From: Myxococcales bacterium
Lineage (GTDB): Bacteria; Myxococcota_A; UBA9160; SMWR01
Length of the DNA: 8,056 nt
Assembly (NCBI GenBank): GCA_022571825.1
Contig: JACZXC010000121.1
Span: forward strand, 1-8,056
Direction: 5' to 3'
Part shown: piece by piece, positions 6,516-8,056 of the stretch
Numbering within the stretch: position 1 is the stretch's first letter
Layout: every line of letters starts with the position of its first letter
Translations under genes and position numbers: made by a program
Notes under the pieces: generated by a model
What the model saw: the letters and a program-made list of their open reading frames with translations, nothing else
Told to the model about the DNA's origin: nothing
Database searches by the model: none

Positions 6516-6649
6516 CGGGCCGCTCCATCTCGCGGGTCGCCGAGTCTACTCCGGGCCCAGGCGCACCGATCGAGGACCCGTTGCGCTCAAGCCCGGGGGC
6601 ATCGGCTCCGATCCGGGTTCGGGTCCGCCAGAAGGAATTCACGCGACCG
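6516..6649. promoter_or_regulatory. Divergent intergenic region between cyclase and lipoprotein genes
   Basis: These 134 bp separate two divergent genes and should hold promoters for both. On the minus strand TAGACT (6548-6543) resembles a -10 element about 28 nt before the cyclase start, but no good -35 lies 16-18 nt upstream. On the plus strand GAAGGA (6631-6636) is a possible ribosome site, though 13 nt from the ATG. One copy of the 13-bp repeat lies at 6616-6628. No strong sigma-70 promoter is readable for the plus gene. Confidence 0.35.
6616..6628 (+). repeat. 13-bp direct repeat, copy 2 (GGTTCGGGTCCGC)
   Basis: An exact match to 1639-1651, in the same orientation on the plus strand. 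It ends 21 nt before the lipoprotein ATG and lies about 100 nt upstream of the cyclase start, a position compatible with an operator. A single pair of copies cannot prove function. Confidence 0.4.
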
Positions 6650-7975
6650 ATGGGATGCTTCCGCCGCCAGCTGGCTCACCCGTGGACCGAGGCCCGCCGG
6701 GCAGCGATCCCCGGGTTCGCGGCCCTCCTGTTCGTCACCTGGGGATTCGTCGCCTGCAGTGAACCCCAGGCACGGTCGACCGGCTGGCCCCCGGGGGCCT
6801 GGCTGGTGGCACGGACCGCTGCCCTCGATCGGCTGCTCTCCCGGCTGGAGGGCTTCGAGGGCACACTCCTGGCTGCGAGGATCCGCGATCTGCGCGCCCA
6901 GAATTTTCCCGCCGAGCATTCTGGCGCCCAGTATTTTGGAGTCCAGAGGGGGGAGCGGGGGCGGTTCGGCTGTGACGTCGTCGCGGGTGGCGGCGCGGAC
7001 CTGACCGAGCTCCTCGCCGACCTCGGGTGCGACCCGGGGCCGAGCCGTCGCGCGGAGGTCTTGACCCGCCTGGAAGCCGAGCGTCGCGGTCGCGACATCG
7101 CCTTCGTCTGGAGCCCGAGTGACGGCGAGCCCGTTCTCGGCTCCCTCTCGGTGGGTCCCGACGGCGGCGTCGAGCTCGAGGTGCGAATCCCGGGCAGCTT
7201 CTTCGCCGGAGCCCGGGCCCTGCTTCGACCCGGCTTCGCCGAGCCGGGACCCAGCATCCTGAGTGCCGCCGAGAGCCTGATCCGCGTCCGGCTTCGACCG
7301 GAGGGCGGTCTTTCCATCGCGGACTGGGTGCCTCGGGGAAGTCAGGCGGACCGGCTGTTTCGCCTCAAGAGCGCGCTGTTTGCCGGTCTGGTGCTCGACG
7401 GTACCTGGGAGGCCGCCGTCTACCTGCCGGAGCCGGGGCACCCGATGCCTCGGGCCGCCTTGGCGGTGGGCTTTGTCCGCCGTCACTCCGCGGTGGCAGC
7501 CATGGAGGGATTCCTGGGCGATCTCAGCACCCAATGGCCCGTGCATCGCAGCGCCTTTTCCGTCGATGACACGCCCGGGGCGTGTCTGCTCGACCTGAAC
7601 CTCCTGCCCGATCTGGCCCCGTGCTACGTGGCGACGGACGCGGCCCTGGTCGTCGGCTGGAACCCGGCGAGCCTGCGCAAAGCCCTGGATGGGAGGGAGC
7701 GGGGCGGAATTCCGAATGTCGGGGGTGCGGTCGTGGACTTCGGACGTTTCGCCGAGGCCGACGCGCGACTGGCGGACGACCGGCCCATCGAGACGGCCGC
7801 GGCCCGGCCGTCGGACAGGCGGGCTTCCCACGCCGCGTACTCGTCCTGGCGCGCCTTGTTCGCCCGGTCCGCGTCACTCCACTCGCTTTCCTCCGTGTCC
7901 TCGAAGTCGGCGTTCTGTGGGCGCGGCGGCTCCGGGAACATCGACATATCGAGCTGGGCCGTGATGAACAGGTAG
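6650..7975 (+). CDS. Putative lipoprotein of unknown function, C-terminus probably replaced
   Basis: I do not recognise the family. The 441-residue frame starts at ATG 6650 (GAAGGA 13 nt upstream). A basic N-terminal region is followed by a hydrophobic stretch (about 20-35) and then FVAC-S, a weak lipobox with Cys36, suggesting export and lipid anchoring. The body is mixed alpha/beta, with conserved-looking stretches SLIRVRLRPEGGLSIADWVP (209-228), SQADRLFRLKSALFAGLVLD (231-250), GTWEAAVYLPEPG (251-263), ACLLDLNLLPDLAPCYVATD (311-330) and LVVGWNPASLRKAL (333-346). Residues 84-96 come from a 15-bp tandem repeat. After about residue 379 (ARLADDRP) the composition changes to a Ser/Arg/Ala-rich tail that is the antisense of the gene from the right edge, so the last 62 residues are probably not native. 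A TTG at 6581 is in frame but gives no better signal sequence. Alone on its strand, it diverges from the cyclase operon. Confidence 0.75.
   Translation: MGCFRRQLAHPWTEARRAAIPGFAALLFVTWGFVACSEPQARSTGWPPGAWLVARTAALDRLLSRLEGFEGTLLAARIRDLRAQNFPAEHSGAQYFGVQRGERGRFGCDVVAGGGADLTELLADLGCDPGPSRRAEVLTRLEAERRGRDIAFVWSPSDGEPVLGSLSVGPDGGVELEVRIPGSFFAGARALLRPGFAEPGPSILSAAESLIRVRLRPEGGLSIADWVPRGSQADRLFRLKSALFAGLVLDGTWEAAVYLPEPGHPMPRAALAVGFVRRHSAVAAMEGFLGDLSTQWPVHRSAFSVDDTPGACLLDLNLLPDLAPCYVATDAALVVGWNPASLRKALDGRERGGIPNVGGAVVDFGRFAEADARLADDRPIETAAARPSDRRASHAAYSSWRALFARSASLHSLSSVSSKSAFCGRGGSGNIDISSWAVMNR
6895..6939 (+). repeat. Three imperfect 15-bp tandem repeats inside the lipoprotein gene
   Basis: The units are CGCCCAGAATTTTCC (6895-6909), CGCCGAGCATTCTGG (6910-6924) and CGCCCAGTATTTTGG (6925-6939). 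A partial unit, GTCCAG, follows at 6941-6946. The repeat keeps the frame, giving AQNFP-AEHSG-AQYFG, and its AATTTT/TATTTT cores are strikingly AT-rich for this DNA. Read on the minus strand it gives an ILGAR-MLGGK-ILGAQ periodicity. It looks like a short minisatellite tolerated in a loop of the protein. Confidence 0.7.
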
Positions 7976-8056
7976 CGATTCTCACCTGGTCCACTCTCCG
8001 CGTCGTCGCTCGCGTCACCGCCGGCGGTGATCGCCTCGCCGCTGCCGTAGACGATC
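7624..8056 (-). CDS. Unrecognised protein entering from the right edge (5' partial), 3' end probably replaced
   Basis: The frame is open from the right edge (first full codon at 8055) to TGA at 7626-7624, giving 143 residues without the N-terminus. The first about 85 residues look like real protein: an IVYGSGEAITAGG start, an acidic linker, a hydrophobic strand RYLFITAQLDMSMFPEPPRP (visible residues 27-46), then a charged helical stretch DADRANKARQDEYAAWEARL. There is a faint resemblance to the C-terminal part of DUF4340-type proteins, from memory only. After SDGRAAA (about 7795) the sequence turns into Ser/Arg/Pro-rich text that is the antisense of the lipoprotein gene, and no other minus-strand frame continues it convincingly. 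An internal ATG at 7947 exists, but coding character is continuous upstream of it. It would be transcribed toward the lipoprotein gene. Confidence 0.6.
   Translation of the reverse strand, partial: IVYGSGEAITAGGDASDDAESGPGENRYLFITAQLDMSMFPEPPRPQNADFEDTEESEWSDADRANKARQDEYAAWEARLSDGRAAAVSMGRSSASRASASAKRPKSTTAPPTFGIPPRSLPSRALRRLAGFQPTTRAASVAT
7795..7804. other. GGCCGCGGCC palindrome at the tail-to-tail gene junction
   Basis: This perfect 10-bp palindrome sits where the natural-looking sequence ends both in the plus-strand lipoprotein (ends about 7786) and in the minus-strand gene (ends about 7795). It marks the likely breakpoint of a deletion, inversion or assembly join. Confidence 0.4.

Noticed and set aside
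5025..7004. Very long plus-strand open frame (659 codons) antisense to the cyclase gene
   Set aside because: Its product has no domain-like motifs and is rich in Arg, His, Gly and Ala, as expected for the antisense of a GC-rich gene; the minus strand carries clear cyclase, TolB-like and TPR motifs.
6587..7831. Minus-strand open frame of 414 codons antisense to the lipoprotein gene
   Set aside because: The plus frame has a signal-like N-terminus and better protein character. The minus frame lacks these apart from the repeat-derived ILGxx stretch, and it crosses the divergent promoter region.

Overview
The window is GC-rich (roughly two thirds by eye) and densely coded. It looks like a chromosomal segment of a Gram-negative bacterium: there is a candidate outer-membrane-type lipoprotein, a class III cyclase joined to a TolB-like/TPR region, and an undecaprenyl-phosphate sugar pathway. 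A deltaproteobacterial or Myxococcota-like lineage fits the style of the proteins, but the sequence alone does not settle the taxonomy. I see no tRNA, rRNA, CRISPR array or transposase.

Positions 1-6515 hold six genes, all on the minus strand and so read right to left. They are a membrane-anchored nucleotidyl cyclase/TolB/TPR protein (6515-4626), a WecG/TagA/CpsF-family glycosyltransferase (4567-3749), an extended SDR nucleotide-sugar epimerase/dehydratase (3726-2683), a GDP-L-fucose synthase-like SDR (2686-1685), a polyprenyl glycosylphosphotransferase (1613-228), and the N-terminal part of a GT2 glycosyltransferase that leaves the window at position 1. Gaps are short (up to 71 nt) or are 4-nt stop/start overlaps, so this is probably one operon for a lipid-linked surface glycan such as an exopolysaccharide or O-antigen. 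The phosphotransferase would load the first sugar phosphate on undecaprenyl phosphate, the WecG/TagA-type and GT2 enzymes would extend it, and the two SDRs would supply modified NDP-sugars, possibly GDP-fucose. Flippase, polymerase and Gmd genes are not here and would have to lie elsewhere.

The 134-bp gap 6516-6649 separates the divergent cyclase and lipoprotein genes and probably holds promoters for both. Positions 6650-7975 (+) encode an unrecognised putative lipoprotein with a small 15-bp tandem repeat. A minus-strand gene entering from the right edge (8056-7624) reads into it tail to tail over 352 bp. In each protein the natural-looking sequence stops near a GGCCGCGGCC palindrome at 7795-7804, so a rearrangement or assembly join is the simplest reading.

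The main points for a second look are that tail-to-tail junction; a G7 tract placed so that one added G would create a coupled ATGA start for the epimerase; an apparent CTG start, in a CTGA overlap, for the GT2 gene; unusual residues in the cyclase and WecG/TagA active sites; and a 13-bp repeat shared by two noncoding gaps, one copy of which lies in a leader that can fold two ways.
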